This document shows, piece by piece, positions 17,657-25,203 of a stretch of 30,737 bases of DNA. Below the pieces are notes generated by a model. That model searched no databases and was not told the DNA's origin. It saw only the letters and a list, made by a program, of their open reading frames with translations. A program made the translations under genes and the position numbers. The stretch lies in NCBI GenBank assembly GCA_013375405.1, contig JABXJU010000025.1, forward strand, positions 1 to 30,737. Direction: 5' to 3'. This DNA is from Candidatus Helarchaeota archaeon (GTDB lineage: Archaea > Asgardarchaeota > Lokiarchaeia > Helarchaeales > HEL-GB-A). Positions within the stretch are counted from its first letter, which is position 1. Every line of letters begins with the position of its first letter.

Positions 17657-17935
17657 TTATTCCCCCATATCCCGTTGTTCAGACAGCGAATACCGTAATG
17701 CTATCTTTATTTTATAGCGCTTTTTCGCACGTTTAAAAGCTAGCTCTAATAAATGTTGTTTGCCTTCTTGCAAGAGGCGGGTAACTTTATTTTGAAATGA
17801 TTGAGTTTTGGTTTGAAGAATGCGCGATAGAGTTTCTTTAATTTCTTCAGGAGATAATTCAAGCCCTAGAATTTGTTGATCAAAAAGCCCATAATCTTTT
17901 GGTTCAAATTCAGAAAGAATAAGGGATTCTATCAT
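17657..17935 (-). CDS. 92-aa protein downstream of atwA, unknown function
   Basis: A short, charged, mostly helical protein. The N-terminus is acidic (MIESLILSEFEPKDYGLFDQ), and the C-terminal half is strongly basic (LAFKRAKKRYKIKIALRYS). There are no Cys residues and no transmembrane helix. I recognise no family. It begins 46 nt after the atwA stop on the same strand and is followed by the rubredoxin gene, so the three may form one transcript. Given its neighbours it could be a small MCR-maturation factor, but nothing in its sequence shows that. Confidence 0.5.
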   Translation of the reverse strand: MIESLILSEFEPKDYGLFDQQILGLELSPEEIKETLSRILQTKTQSFQNKVTRLLQEGKQHLLELAFKRAKKRYKIKIALRYSLSEQRDMGE

Positions 17936-17981
17936 CTCTATTATGAAATCATCGTTCAGAGCATTATCTCCCCAATAATAA

Positions 17982-19601
17982 TTATGAAGTCATTGCTTTC
18001 TCTTGTTCTCTCATAGTTTGAATAACTTGATCAGGTTCTCCAACAGTAACTATTTTTCCAGCTCTCATTAACGCTGCCCGATCACAGACATCAAGGATGA
18101 AATCAATATCATGGCTGACAATGAGGTAAGTTTGTTCAAGATCTTCTCGAGATTTGTGAATTGATCGAACTATTTCCAACCGCGTCAAGGGATCTGCAGT
18201 TCCTGTGGGTTCATCCAGGAGTACTATTTTCGGTTCTTTGATTAATACACGGGCGATTGCTACCCGATGCCGTTCTCCTTCGCTGACATCATCAGGAAAT
18301 TTGTAGAGAATACTATCAATTTCCTCACTCGTGAAATTTACAGCATAGAGTACATCATATGCTTTTTTAGTTTTGAGTTCTTCAGGCACCCGCGCCCGAA
18401 TAGCACCAGTTAAGTTCTCGAGGACTGTACGATGTGGGTAGAGACAGTATTCTTGGTGAAGGATTGACATATAACGGGTTGCACGCCCTCGTTCCCCTGG
18501 CCCCGGAACACTCATGTCAATCCAATCATCGCCAATACGGATCCAAATTTTACCCTTTGTAATGGGACGTAATCCAATAAGCATGTGAGACAATGATGTT
18601 TTTCCAGAGCCTGAAACTCCTACCAATCCAAAAATTTCTCCTTCATTAATTGTTAGAGTGATCCCATTCACGGCTTTGATGATTCCACGGTCGAAAGTAT
18701 AGTACCACTTGACACAGTCCTCCATTTTAATCAAAGGATGGTCAATTTGTTTACGTTCATAATGCGTTTCTTCTAATTGATCCATAAAGGTTTTTGCAAC
18801 GTCTTTCGGATCGCCTCGGGAAGTTATTACTCCTCGTTCGAGTAATATGGCTTCATCTGAAAGCTCAGCAACTGCGTGAGGCCAATGTGATGTAATGACA
18901 AGCGAGAGGTTTCCAGATTTCACCGTTTTTTTCATAATACTATGGACTGCTTCAGCGGTGATTGGATCTAGAGTCCCTGTCGGCTCATCAGCTAGAAATA
19001 ACAATGGATTTTTTGCAAGACTCATGGCGAATACGGCCCGCTGCTTCTCCCCTCCCGAGAGATCGCGTGCTAGATGGAGCGCACGATGCGTTAGTTTGAC
19101 TTGCGATAAGATCCTAAGAGCCCGACCCTGTTTCTTTTTTTCTGACACACCGGCTTTCGCAAGGACATTCGAGATATTTACTACGACTGGATATTCTCCA
19201 AATAAGGCAAAAGTCCGCTGCAACATGATGGAAGTACGGTTATAAATCCCATGAAAAATTTCTGAGGCCTTTTCTTCTTCCTCCCAATAGTCTACAATTT
19301 TTAACACCATTGGACCTTGACATTTTGGGCAGGGTGCCGTGGCTTTACTGGGATATTCAACCCAGTTGCACGCTTCACAATGCGCAATTCGATAGAAAAC
19401 TTTTCCATGAGTCGGCGCAAAGCCCTTTGTACCACGAAGGGTATGCATTAAAACTGATTTGCCAGAACCAGACTTGCCAAGAATCCCAAAACTATGTCCT
19501 TCTCGAACCACAAAGGAAATATCCTTGATCGAATAAATAGCTCGCTTGAACTCTTTGCTAATATTATCTACTTTTACAAAATAATTTTCCTCTGCTACCA
19601 T
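17982..19601 (-). CDS. atwA: MCR activation component A2 (AtwA), double-ABC ATPase with zinc ribbon
   Basis: 539 aa, the family's normal length. This soluble ATPase drives reductive activation of the Ni-F430 site of methyl-coenzyme M reductase. First ABC domain: Walker A GKSGSGKS (42-49), signature LSGGE (181-185), Walker B LFLADE (201-206). Second domain: Walker A GVSGSGKT (328-335), signature VSEGE (439-443), Walker B IVLLDE (459-464). Inside the first domain is the A2-specific zinc-ribbon insert (C75, C78, C91, C94), which separates it from ordinary transport ATPases. There is no membrane partner. It is divergent from mcrD with about 250 nt between the starts, and is followed by the 92-aa gene and rubredoxin. 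Confidence 0.92.
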   Translation of the reverse strand: MVAEENYFVKVDNISKEFKRAIYSIKDISFVVREGHSFGILGKSGSGKSVLMHTLRGTKGFAPTHGKVFYRIAHCEACNWVEYPSKATAPCPKCQGPMVLKIVDYWEEEEKASEIFHGIYNRTSIMLQRTFALFGEYPVVVNISNVLAKAGVSEKKKQGRALRILSQVKLTHRALHLARDLSGGEKQRAVFAMSLAKNPLLFLADEPTGTLDPITAEAVHSIMKKTVKSGNLSLVITSHWPHAVAELSDEAILLERGVITSRGDPKDVAKTFMDQLEETHYERKQIDHPLIKMEDCVKWYYTFDRGIIKAVNGITLTINEGEIFGLVGVSGSGKTSLSHMLIGLRPITKGKIWIRIGDDWIDMSVPGPGERGRATRYMSILHQEYCLYPHRTVLENLTGAIRARVPEELKTKKAYDVLYAVNFTSEEIDSILYKFPDDVSEGERHRVAIARVLIKEPKIVLLDEPTGTADPLTRLEIVRSIHKSREDLEQTYLIVSHDIDFILDVCDRAALMRAGKIVTVGEPDQVIQTMREQEKAMTS

Positions 19602-19851
19602 CTTTCTCTCGTCTCTCTAATTTTTTTAATCGCAAATATGATTATCATCAACGATTAGTAATTACCACGGATTTATTATTTAAATTCTCCGATTTAGAAA
19701 GGATTTAATAGATAGTTTGGTTAGAGATTAATAAGAGAGAAAAAAGAGAAAAGTTAAATTCGCTAATTTGACCTTCTATATGTTAAATAGAAGAGTATGA
19801 CTCGTATTAAAATGATTAAATGTAATTTAGAACAAGGTTGGTCGGGTTTCC

Positions 19852-20259
19852 ATGTCAGAATTGAATGAAAATGATGTCTCCTACAGCCCTGAAGTTGTCA
19901 TATTTCCTAATCGATTTTGTTCAGATGAAACAGTTGCAGACTTTTTAAATGCCTTACGCCAAATTGATGGCATTACGAAGGTAATTATGCATGGTCCCAG
20001 AACATATGATCTCATAAAACGTTGTATTAAAGTTGGAGATTGCCAAGAAATCATTTTGGATATTCAAGTGGGGAAATTCTATATTGAAATTGAAACCCCA
20101 CAGATTATTATACCCATTAGGGAGGCTGCGGATAATATTTTTGAATTTGGGTATAGAATAGGCGCTGGACGTTTTACAAAGTATCAAAAAACCACAATGG
20201 ACCATGTCCGAGGTTATAGTTTGGTGTTTAGGAAGGATATTCTAGAGCGAGAAGAATGA
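19852..20259 (+). CDS. mcrD: Methyl-coenzyme M reductase operon protein D
   Basis: 135 aa. The pattern matches McrD: PEVVIFPNRFCSDETVADFL at the start, a DGITKVIMHGPR segment, DIQVGKFYIEIET, and a terminal G-x-F-T-K-Y-x-KTTMDHVRGY. Family role: an accessory protein that binds the MCR complex during assembly and activation; it is not a subunit of the mature enzyme. The start is ATG 19852. The in-frame sequence upstream soon meets a stop. Its last codons overlap the mcrC start by 4 nt (20256-20259), so the two are coupled. It is normally located with mcrBGA, but here those are absent. Confidence 0.9.
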   Translation: MSELNENDVSYSPEVVIFPNRFCSDETVADFLNALRQIDGITKVIMHGPRTYDLIKRCIKVGDCQEIILDIQVGKFYIEIETPQIIIPIREAADNIFEFGYRIGAGRFTKYQKTTMDHVRGYSLVFRKDILEREE

Positions 20260-20963
20260 CTCAGGATAGAAAAGAAGGTCAAAGGCGTCATCAACCTAAT
20301 CAGGACCGCCCACCTGGTCTGTACGGTCCGGGGTGTAAGAGAAACTCCTTTAACTCAAAGCTTGGACGACAGACACAAATAATCGACTGCAGGGAAACTG
20401 CAGGGTTAGGTTTAGGGGGGGGATTAGCTCAACGTGCAACATTTTCAGAAGCTGCAGAACCAGATATTATTATCTTAAGTATGGGACCGTCTCCACGGCA
20501 CATTACTAAACCGGTTTGTGAAATTACATATGGCTTACGCGAAGCTGGCTTGCAAGTCAGTGTCCTCATCATGCGCGCAGGAATTGGCCCCACAGAAGAT
20601 ATGCCGGGAGGGGCAATGCCAGGTGCGGGTGTTTCTGGAATTACGCCTGAAGAAGAAGACCAAATTGCACGCCATCGCATGGCAATTATCCATTTAGGAA
20701 ATGTCCCTGGGCACTTCGTATATAAAGCCCGGCGTTTTTTAAAAAATGTGGAGATCCCCGCGATCATTATATGTCAAGCTCCCGTTGGGTTTGAAGATTT
20801 TGCCAAAGTCGGTATCCCAACTCGTCCCACTCAACCACAAAAAGCCACCACGAAGGGATACATCATTGATATCGTTACAGGTGTCATACGGGGACAGACT
20901 GTGCCCCAATTCCAAGTGGAAGAAATCATAGAGAAAGTGAAATATTGGTTAAATCGGCTTTAA
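20256..20963 (+). CDS. mcrC: Methyl-coenzyme M reductase operon protein C
   Basis: 235 aa. The conserved core begins near residue 37: GRQTQIIDCRETAGLGLGG, HITKPVCEITYGLREAG, MAIIHLGNVPGHFVYKAR, IIICQAPVGFEDFAKVGI, TGVIRGQTVPQF. McrC is the central scaffold of the MCR activation complex, with Cys residues such as those in DCRE and KPVCEI proposed as ligands or contacts. The first 36 residues are an extra, Gln/Arg/Pro-rich extension with PPGLYGPGCKRN, apparently not part of the common core. The start overlaps mcrD by 4 nt. The stop TAA abuts the ATG of the Fe-S protein gene with no gap. Confidence 0.93.
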   Translation: MTQDRKEGQRRHQPNQDRPPGLYGPGCKRNSFNSKLGRQTQIIDCRETAGLGLGGGLAQRATFSEAAEPDIIILSMGPSPRHITKPVCEITYGLREAGLQVSVLIMRAGIGPTEDMPGGAMPGAGVSGITPEEEDQIARHRMAIIHLGNVPGHFVYKARRFLKNVEIPAIIICQAPVGFEDFAKVGIPTRPTQPQKATTKGYIIDIVTGVIRGQTVPQFQVEEIIEKVKYWLNRL

Positions 20964-21884
20964 ATGCAAGGAGTTGATTTTATAAAAAGCGCTAAAGGTC
21001 ATTTAAAACAAAACTTTATCGATATGAGTAAATTTCAGATGGGAAGAGCCCGTCTTGAGAAAGGTCTAATCAAAGAACACATGAGACATGTTGAACGAAC
21101 CCTTACTGGTTTAAATCAAGCCAGAAAATGGAAAAAACTTAATCAAAAAATTGATTCACCTAAAGTCCCTATAAACCAACAGTTTTGGGATGATCTAATC
21201 ACCTTTACCAAGTCTATTGGTCTTGATTTAATTGGCTTTACTGAGGTTGATGAATATTTTATTTTTGAAGAAGAAATGACTGGTTATCGAGTAAAGAATA
21301 ATGTTCTTGATAATGCAATTGTTTTAGGAATGGAAATGAAAAAAGAGGCAATCGATCAAGCCCCAGAACCCCCTGCAGGAAATGAAGCTATGCGTATCTA
21401 TGCCGAACTTGGATTTGCAACGATTAAGTTAGCTGCTTACCTCCGAGAACGGGGCTACCAAGCACAAGCTTTTCATCCCTTCGGGGGCCCAGTGCTGTAC
21501 CCCCCAATGGCCCAGAAGGCAGGACTAGGTGAAATTGGTTATAGTGGCGTACTCATATCAAAGGAGTTTGGCCCTCGACAGCGATTATCGATGATTGCAA
21601 CTGATGCCGATCCTTTACCTCCGACAAAGAATACCCAGTTCGGTATAAGAGAATATTGTGAAACTTGTGGTAAATGTATAAAAAACTGCCCAACCCAGGC
21701 AATTCTACCGGGTAATCAAAAGCTTAAATCCCCTGATGGTAAATATCTTCAAAATATCGATGGTGATAAATGTTTCCCTCAGTTCTTTAAGACGCATGGG
21801 TGTAGTATTTGCCTTAAAGTCTGTCCCTTTTCAGAATTAGGCTACGAAAAAGTAATGGCGAAAGCTTCTATTAAAGTGAAGTAA
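20964..21884 (+). CDS. Two-[4Fe-4S] protein of the QueG / reductive-dehalogenase superfamily, linked to mcrC
   Basis: 306 aa. The C-terminal third has a double-cluster ferredoxin: CETCGKCIKNCPTQAI and a second set in GDKCFPQF with CSICLKVCPF. Before it is the superfamily core (HPFGGPVLYPPMAQKAGLGE, then IGYSGVLISKEFGPRQRLS). The first 55 residues are basic and helical. There is no Tat signal, so unlike respiratory dehalogenases it is cytoplasmic. In QueG this core binds cobalamin; whether it does so here is unclear. Its ATG directly follows the mcrC TAA, a spacing that implies tight coexpression. I infer a low-potential electron donor or corrinoid-type reductase acting in MCR maturation. Calling it epoxyqueuosine reductase would be unsafe. 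Confidence 0.7.
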   Translation: MQGVDFIKSAKGHLKQNFIDMSKFQMGRARLEKGLIKEHMRHVERTLTGLNQARKWKKLNQKIDSPKVPINQQFWDDLITFTKSIGLDLIGFTEVDEYFIFEEEMTGYRVKNNVLDNAIVLGMEMKKEAIDQAPEPPAGNEAMRIYAELGFATIKLAAYLRERGYQAQAFHPFGGPVLYPPMAQKAGLGEIGYSGVLISKEFGPRQRLSMIATDADPLPPTKNTQFGIREYCETCGKCIKNCPTQAILPGNQKLKSPDGKYLQNIDGDKCFPQFFKTHGCSICLKVCPFSELGYEKVMAKASIKVK

Positions 21885-21935
21885 CTCATTGAAAAAGAAA
21901 TTAAGTGAGATGCACCTTAAATAATTGAGGAAAAT

Positions 21936-22730
21936 ATGTATATTGACATAGACGAATTTTACTCAGATGGCCTCCTGAACGTGGCTAAGAATCTATTTTT
22001 AGGCCAATACTCCGATTACGTAAGACGCGTCAGCCTAGATCAAGATTTTGAACTTATTGAATTCGAGGATGCACAACTTGAACTCTATTTAGAAGAAGGT
22101 TGGATCGATGTCCAACTCGACAAGATTCCAACCTGCCTACAAGATAAATATCTCGTTTCTAATGTAACAGAATACAATAAATTGGCAAGTACATTACGAA
22201 TGCTTGATCTCAACAAACCTCCTAAATTCCTTGCAGCCAAGAATGAACTAGAACGATGTGAATTATTTGTAATCGCTAAACTTATAGAGAATGCAATCCT
22301 TGTTACTTTTGATTTAAATAAACTAACCGAATTTCAATTTTATACCCTTTCGGGGGAGTTCTTAGGAATCCTGACTCGGATTCGCTTAATTAGAGATGTT
22401 TTTGGTAGGTTTAAAAATTATGATTGTTTAGTTTTCGCAGAAAATTATATCATTGATAAAAAGGATATTGCCACTTTAAAGGATATTTTAAATATTGTCG
22501 ACAAAGAGGACTATTGCTTTGAAAATTTACCTGAAGTATTAAATGAATTAGAAGATTTAACACTAAAACCTTTCGTCGAAGCTGAAGAAATAACCCGCCT
22601 AGAAAATTTACACCGCATTAAGATTCCTAAAAGAGTGTTATTTTATAGAATTCCCTTTTCGGTATGGGAACAACACCAAAGAACGAATTTTTATGTCCCA
22701 GAAGAAAATATTTCAGAAATTATATATTGA
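21936..22730 (+). CDS. Unknown acidic protein, probably the N-terminal part of a frameshifted gene
   Basis: 264 aa, rich in Leu, Glu and Asp, soluble, with mixed helix and strand and no recognised motif. It follows the mcrC-linked Fe-S gene by 51 nt. Its frame ends in SEIIY just as a second coding-looking frame continues with LKHYSGTRCPQLKQVYLEM. One extra T in the TT at 22727-22728 would fuse the two into about 391 aa. The alternative is two genes joined by a TTGA start-stop overlap. Function unknown. Confidence 0.55.
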   Translation: MYIDIDEFYSDGLLNVAKNLFLGQYSDYVRRVSLDQDFELIEFEDAQLELYLEEGWIDVQLDKIPTCLQDKYLVSNVTEYNKLASTLRMLDLNKPPKFLAAKNELERCELFVIAKLIENAILVTFDLNKLTEFQFYTLSGEFLGILTRIRLIRDVFGRFKNYDCLVFAENYIIDKKDIATLKDILNIVDKEDYCFENLPEVLNELEDLTLKPFVEAEEITRLENLHRIKIPKRVLFYRIPFSVWEQHQRTNFYVPEENISEIIY

Positions 22731-23110
22731 AGCACTATTCTGGAACCCGCTGCCCGCAATTAAAACAGGTATATTTAGAAATGAAAGAAAAAAAATTTAC
22801 CACCCTAGAAGCCATTATCGAGACATTTAAGACCCGAACACTATCCCCTGAAGAAAGTTTTTCGTTAATAGTAAAAATTGAACAGAAAATTATAGTGGAT
22901 ATTGATGCACTGTTTGAGGGATTAGCAGGGGGCTATATACATGAAATTCAATCGAAAATTGGTTATACCAAAAATTTGTTGCACCTAGTTATTGAAAGTA
23001 AGGGCGCTTTTGATTATCAGAGGGCTCTGAATTCAACGATCCCCCAATTAGAGGATATTCTTACACTCTATCATAAAAGTGGAGTGCCTACTCAACTAGA
23101 AAAAAAATAG
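22727..23110 (+). CDS. Unknown protein, probably the C-terminal part of the gene starting at 21936
   Basis: About 127 aa counted from TTG 22727, which overlaps the upstream TGA stop. The first ATG in frame is 22781. Coding quality extends upstream of that ATG (GTRCPQLKQVYLEM), which argues for a fusion with the preceding frame or a TTG start. The product is helical (KKFTTLEAIIETFKTR, ESFSLIVKIEQKIIVDIDALFEGLAGG), and no family is recognised. A palindromic repeat begins 26 nt after its stop. Confidence 0.5.
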   Translation: MKHYSGTRCPQLKQVYLEMKEKKFTTLEAIIETFKTRTLSPEESFSLIVKIEQKIIVDIDALFEGLAGGYIHEIQSKIGYTKNLLHLVIESKGAFDYQRALNSTIPQLEDILTLYHKSGVPTQLEKK

Positions 23111-23135
23111 ATTTGAAATAAAAAAACGAATTTAT

Positions 23136-23160
23136 GTCGTAAAACGGTAATTTCACGACA
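23136..23160 (+). repeat. Short palindromic repeat, copy A
   Basis: A 25-bp element with GTCGT and ACGAC ends. It shares the 14-mer GTAATTTCACGACA, the left GTCG and an AAA block with copy B at 24439-24461, in the same orientation. It lies just after the stop of the gene ending at 23110. It could be a hairpin terminator, a protein-binding site or the end of an inserted segment. Confidence 0.5.
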
Positions 23161-23526
23161 CATACAAATTTTACATTAAAGATTGTTTCAAAGATACGTA
23201 AATGGCGAGAAATGAACTCACATCAGAAATGGCGGTATACACGGATTTACCTCTTTGATCCAAACACTAATCGGGATCGATATTATGATATCATGACATG
23301 GAAAATGAAGGAGATTTTGCGTGTAAAGGGAATTATTAAATAAATTATGGAATTGAAGTGGAGCGAAACCAACTAGTACGATATGATATTGGTGCATTTT
23401 ACCAAGGTTATGTATCCGATGTAAACTGTTATAGCTATCTAGGTGATACAATACCAGCGGTACGTGGTAACGGAGACAGGCATTAAGAGAATAAGTACTC
23501 TAGAAATGAAGATTTTTCAAAATAAA
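23161..23526 (+). pseudogene. Degenerate stretch with a relic of an M24 (Xaa-Pro type) aminopeptidase
   Basis: No intact gene is present. From 23343 to 23486 one frame reads IEVERNQLVRYDIGAFYQGY, then VSDVNCYSYLGDT. This matches the M24 metallopeptidase region where two metal-binding Asp residues sit 11 residues apart (YDIG and SDV). Stops bound it on both sides, and neither the remaining His/Glu ligands nor the N-terminus are found. The preceding 23160-23342 is open in another frame (WRYTRIYLFDPNTNRDRYYD), with no family I recognise. I read this as the decayed remains of a peptidase gene. Confidence 0.5.
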
Positions 23527-24276
23527 CTATAAACTCTCTTCCAGAACCAATTTTTTTAACAATTTTCTGTCAATTTTAAGTAATCCGTCCCCGATATTTA
23601 AAAAACCAATATAGGCCAGAAAGGCGCCCAATTGCAAGACAGAATTCATACCATGTGGCATATTGAAGAGGGGCCAATCAAATAAAGCAAATATTAGGCT
23701 TAGAAAATATCCAATTTGAAAAAAATATAAAATGCTAGCAGTCCTGAAGCTTACAATCCCATACCTTTTCTTTAAAATTAATAATAGAGATGCAAATGCA
23801 ATAGTGAGCCCTAAAATACTGAAGGCATAAATTAAATGACAGATCAAAAGAACAGGATTAGATAGATAGGCTTGTCGAATTAGATAGTCTTCAGTTGCAA
23901 TAATCTCCCAATCTATACTACCAGCCAATAAAACGTAACGAGCTGGTCCAACTATTATAAACACAGAAAGGTAACTAAGGGATAAAAACCATAATCTTCT
24001 CCCACTATTTGCATGATGGACCAAAATTTTTATCCCTTGAATAAATATTATCAATTGACAAGTATATACGCATATAATCCCAATTATTTGATTCAAAAGA
24101 GAATATGTAGTAATGTTATAACGCATTTCAAAATCAGGATTAAAAATTCCTGATATAGTAATACCTGCTATTAAAGCAATAACGAAACATAAATAACATA
24201 AATACCCATTAACCCTAATTTTACTAATATCATCATCGAAATTTATTGAATCCTCTTGTAAAACTGTATTTTCCAT
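23527..24276 (-). CDS. Polytopic membrane protein, unknown function
   Basis: 249 aa with about six or seven hydrophobic helices (near residues 24-45, 60-88, 100-120, 140-170, 180-200 and 212-230). The acidic N-terminal 20 residues are probably cytoplasmic, and the C-terminus is basic. No family is recognised and no catalytic motif is visible. An AATATATAAAATT stretch about 40 bp upstream of the ATG could be its TATA box. It stands alone between a pseudogene relic and an ABC transporter operon, within the 1.3-kb interval bounded by the two palindromic repeats, so it may be recently acquired cargo. Confidence 0.6.
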   Translation of the reverse strand: MENTVLQEDSINFDDDISKIRVNGYLCYLCFVIALIAGITISGIFNPDFEMRYNITTYSLLNQIIGIICVYTCQLIIFIQGIKILVHHANSGRRLWFLSLSYLSVFIIVGPARYVLLAGSIDWEIIATEDYLIRQAYLSNPVLLICHLIYAFSILGLTIAFASLLLILKKRYGIVSFRTASILYFFQIGYFLSLIFALFDWPLFNMPHGMNSVLQLGAFLAYIGFLNIGDGLLKIDRKLLKKLVLEESL

Positions 24277-24438
24277 CTATATTTCCCCCAACATAATTTT
24301 CCATTGAAAGTAATATATAAAATTAACTTATCTCGTTTTTTATAACTAAGTATTTGACATAAATGCTTTATTCAAATTATTATTGTTATTTGAGTTTAAT
24401 TATTTTTTGAATTTCTATATTTTTGTATTTAAAGATAA

Positions 24439-24461
24439 GTCGAAACTGTAATTTCACGACA
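24439..24461 (+). repeat. Short palindromic repeat, copy B
   Basis: GTCG, AAACT, then the 14-mer GTAATTTCACGACA that is identical to copy A. It has the same orientation as copy A and lies 1.3 kb away. It ends 4 nt from the stop codon of the ABC permease gene. The GTCG/CGAC ends pair, and an AAA/TTT extension is possible. Confidence 0.5.
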
Positions 24462-24465
24462 TATA

Positions 24466-25188
24466 TTAAATTTTTGATATGATATTTTCTCGCCCAAATT
24501 TCTTGATAGCAAGCCCGTACAACCCAATATCCGCCCCGATTAAAACTGCAAAAAAAATGATATTCCATGGGAAGATAAAGACTGAGATGTTAATAGTATT
24601 TAAAACCACAATTAATATAATTGGAATAATAATTACGCCGGCGAGTTGTTGAGCCTCACGGAATCCTTTGACCTTCACGGATACGAAGACCGTTAATTCA
24701 ATTGCTAAGAGCGCAACTAAAGGTGCCGCAAGAAGGATATAAATAAAGTTCAAATCTGGAAGTAAGAATGTTCCTAGCGATAAATTAACCAATACAGAAA
24801 AGATCGTAGCAGATAGATATGTTAAGATGATTGTTGGTACAAAGGATACTAAAACTTTCCCTAAAAACAGTTCAGAATCACTGATTGGTGCGGCTAAAAG
24901 TGCTTCTATAGTTTTTCGTTCTTTCTCGCCTGCAAAAGAATCGGAGGCAACTACAGTGGGAATTATAACCGCTATCATTAGAATGAATCCACCGTACAGG
25001 TCAACTATGAAAGTGAGTGCTAGCTTTCCTTCTGGATCACCTGGTGGTATTGCTGCGGCAATAACGGCAATAATTATTGGTAGAGCGACTCCAAACACAA
25101 TTGGAATAAAAATCATGACCCCAAATACTTGGAAATTGCGTGAAATTTCCTTTAAATCTTTTTTCATCACAGCTATTGCTTTCTTCAT
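24466..25188 (-). CDS. ABC-2 type transporter permease
   Basis: 240 aa with six hydrophobic helices, typical of the NatB/ABC-2 permease family. After the first helix comes the loop VVASDSFAGEKERKTIEALLA, which carries the family's hallmark (A/S-D-S-x-A-GE-[KR]-ER-x-T-x-E-x-LL). It acts in the cytoplasmic membrane with the ATPase encoded just upstream (stop 25204, start 25188; 15-nt gap). The substrate is unknown; members export sodium, drugs or lipids, or support cytochrome and other assembly. Confidence 0.85.
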   Translation of the reverse strand: MKKAIAVMKKDLKEISRNFQVFGVMIFIPIVFGVALPIIIAVIAAAIPPGDPEGKLALTFIVDLYGGFILMIAVIIPTVVASDSFAGEKERKTIEALLAAPISDSELFLGKVLVSFVPTIILTYLSATIFSVLVNLSLGTFLLPDLNFIYILLAAPLVALLAIELTVFVSVKVKGFREAQQLAGVIIIPIILIVVLNTINISVFIFPWNIIFFAVLIGADIGLYGLAIKKFGRENIISKI

Positions 25189-25203
25189 CCCATAATCACT
25201 TCC

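Noticed and set aside
18895..19245. 116-codon plus-strand ORF inside atwA
   Set aside because: Antisense to Walker and signature motifs of a clearly real gene.
19797..19868. A 23-codon ORF starting upstream of mcrD and overlapping its start in another frame (possible regulatory upstream ORF)
   Set aside because: No clear ribosome-binding site and no sign of selection on its product; a random ORF of this size is expected.
20429..20767. 112-codon minus-strand ORF inside mcrC
   Set aside because: Antisense shadow of conserved McrC sequence.
23111..24465. CRISPR array or longer repeat array around the GTAATTTCACGAC copies
   Set aside because: Only two copies 1.3 kb apart and no regularly spaced repeats or cas genes.
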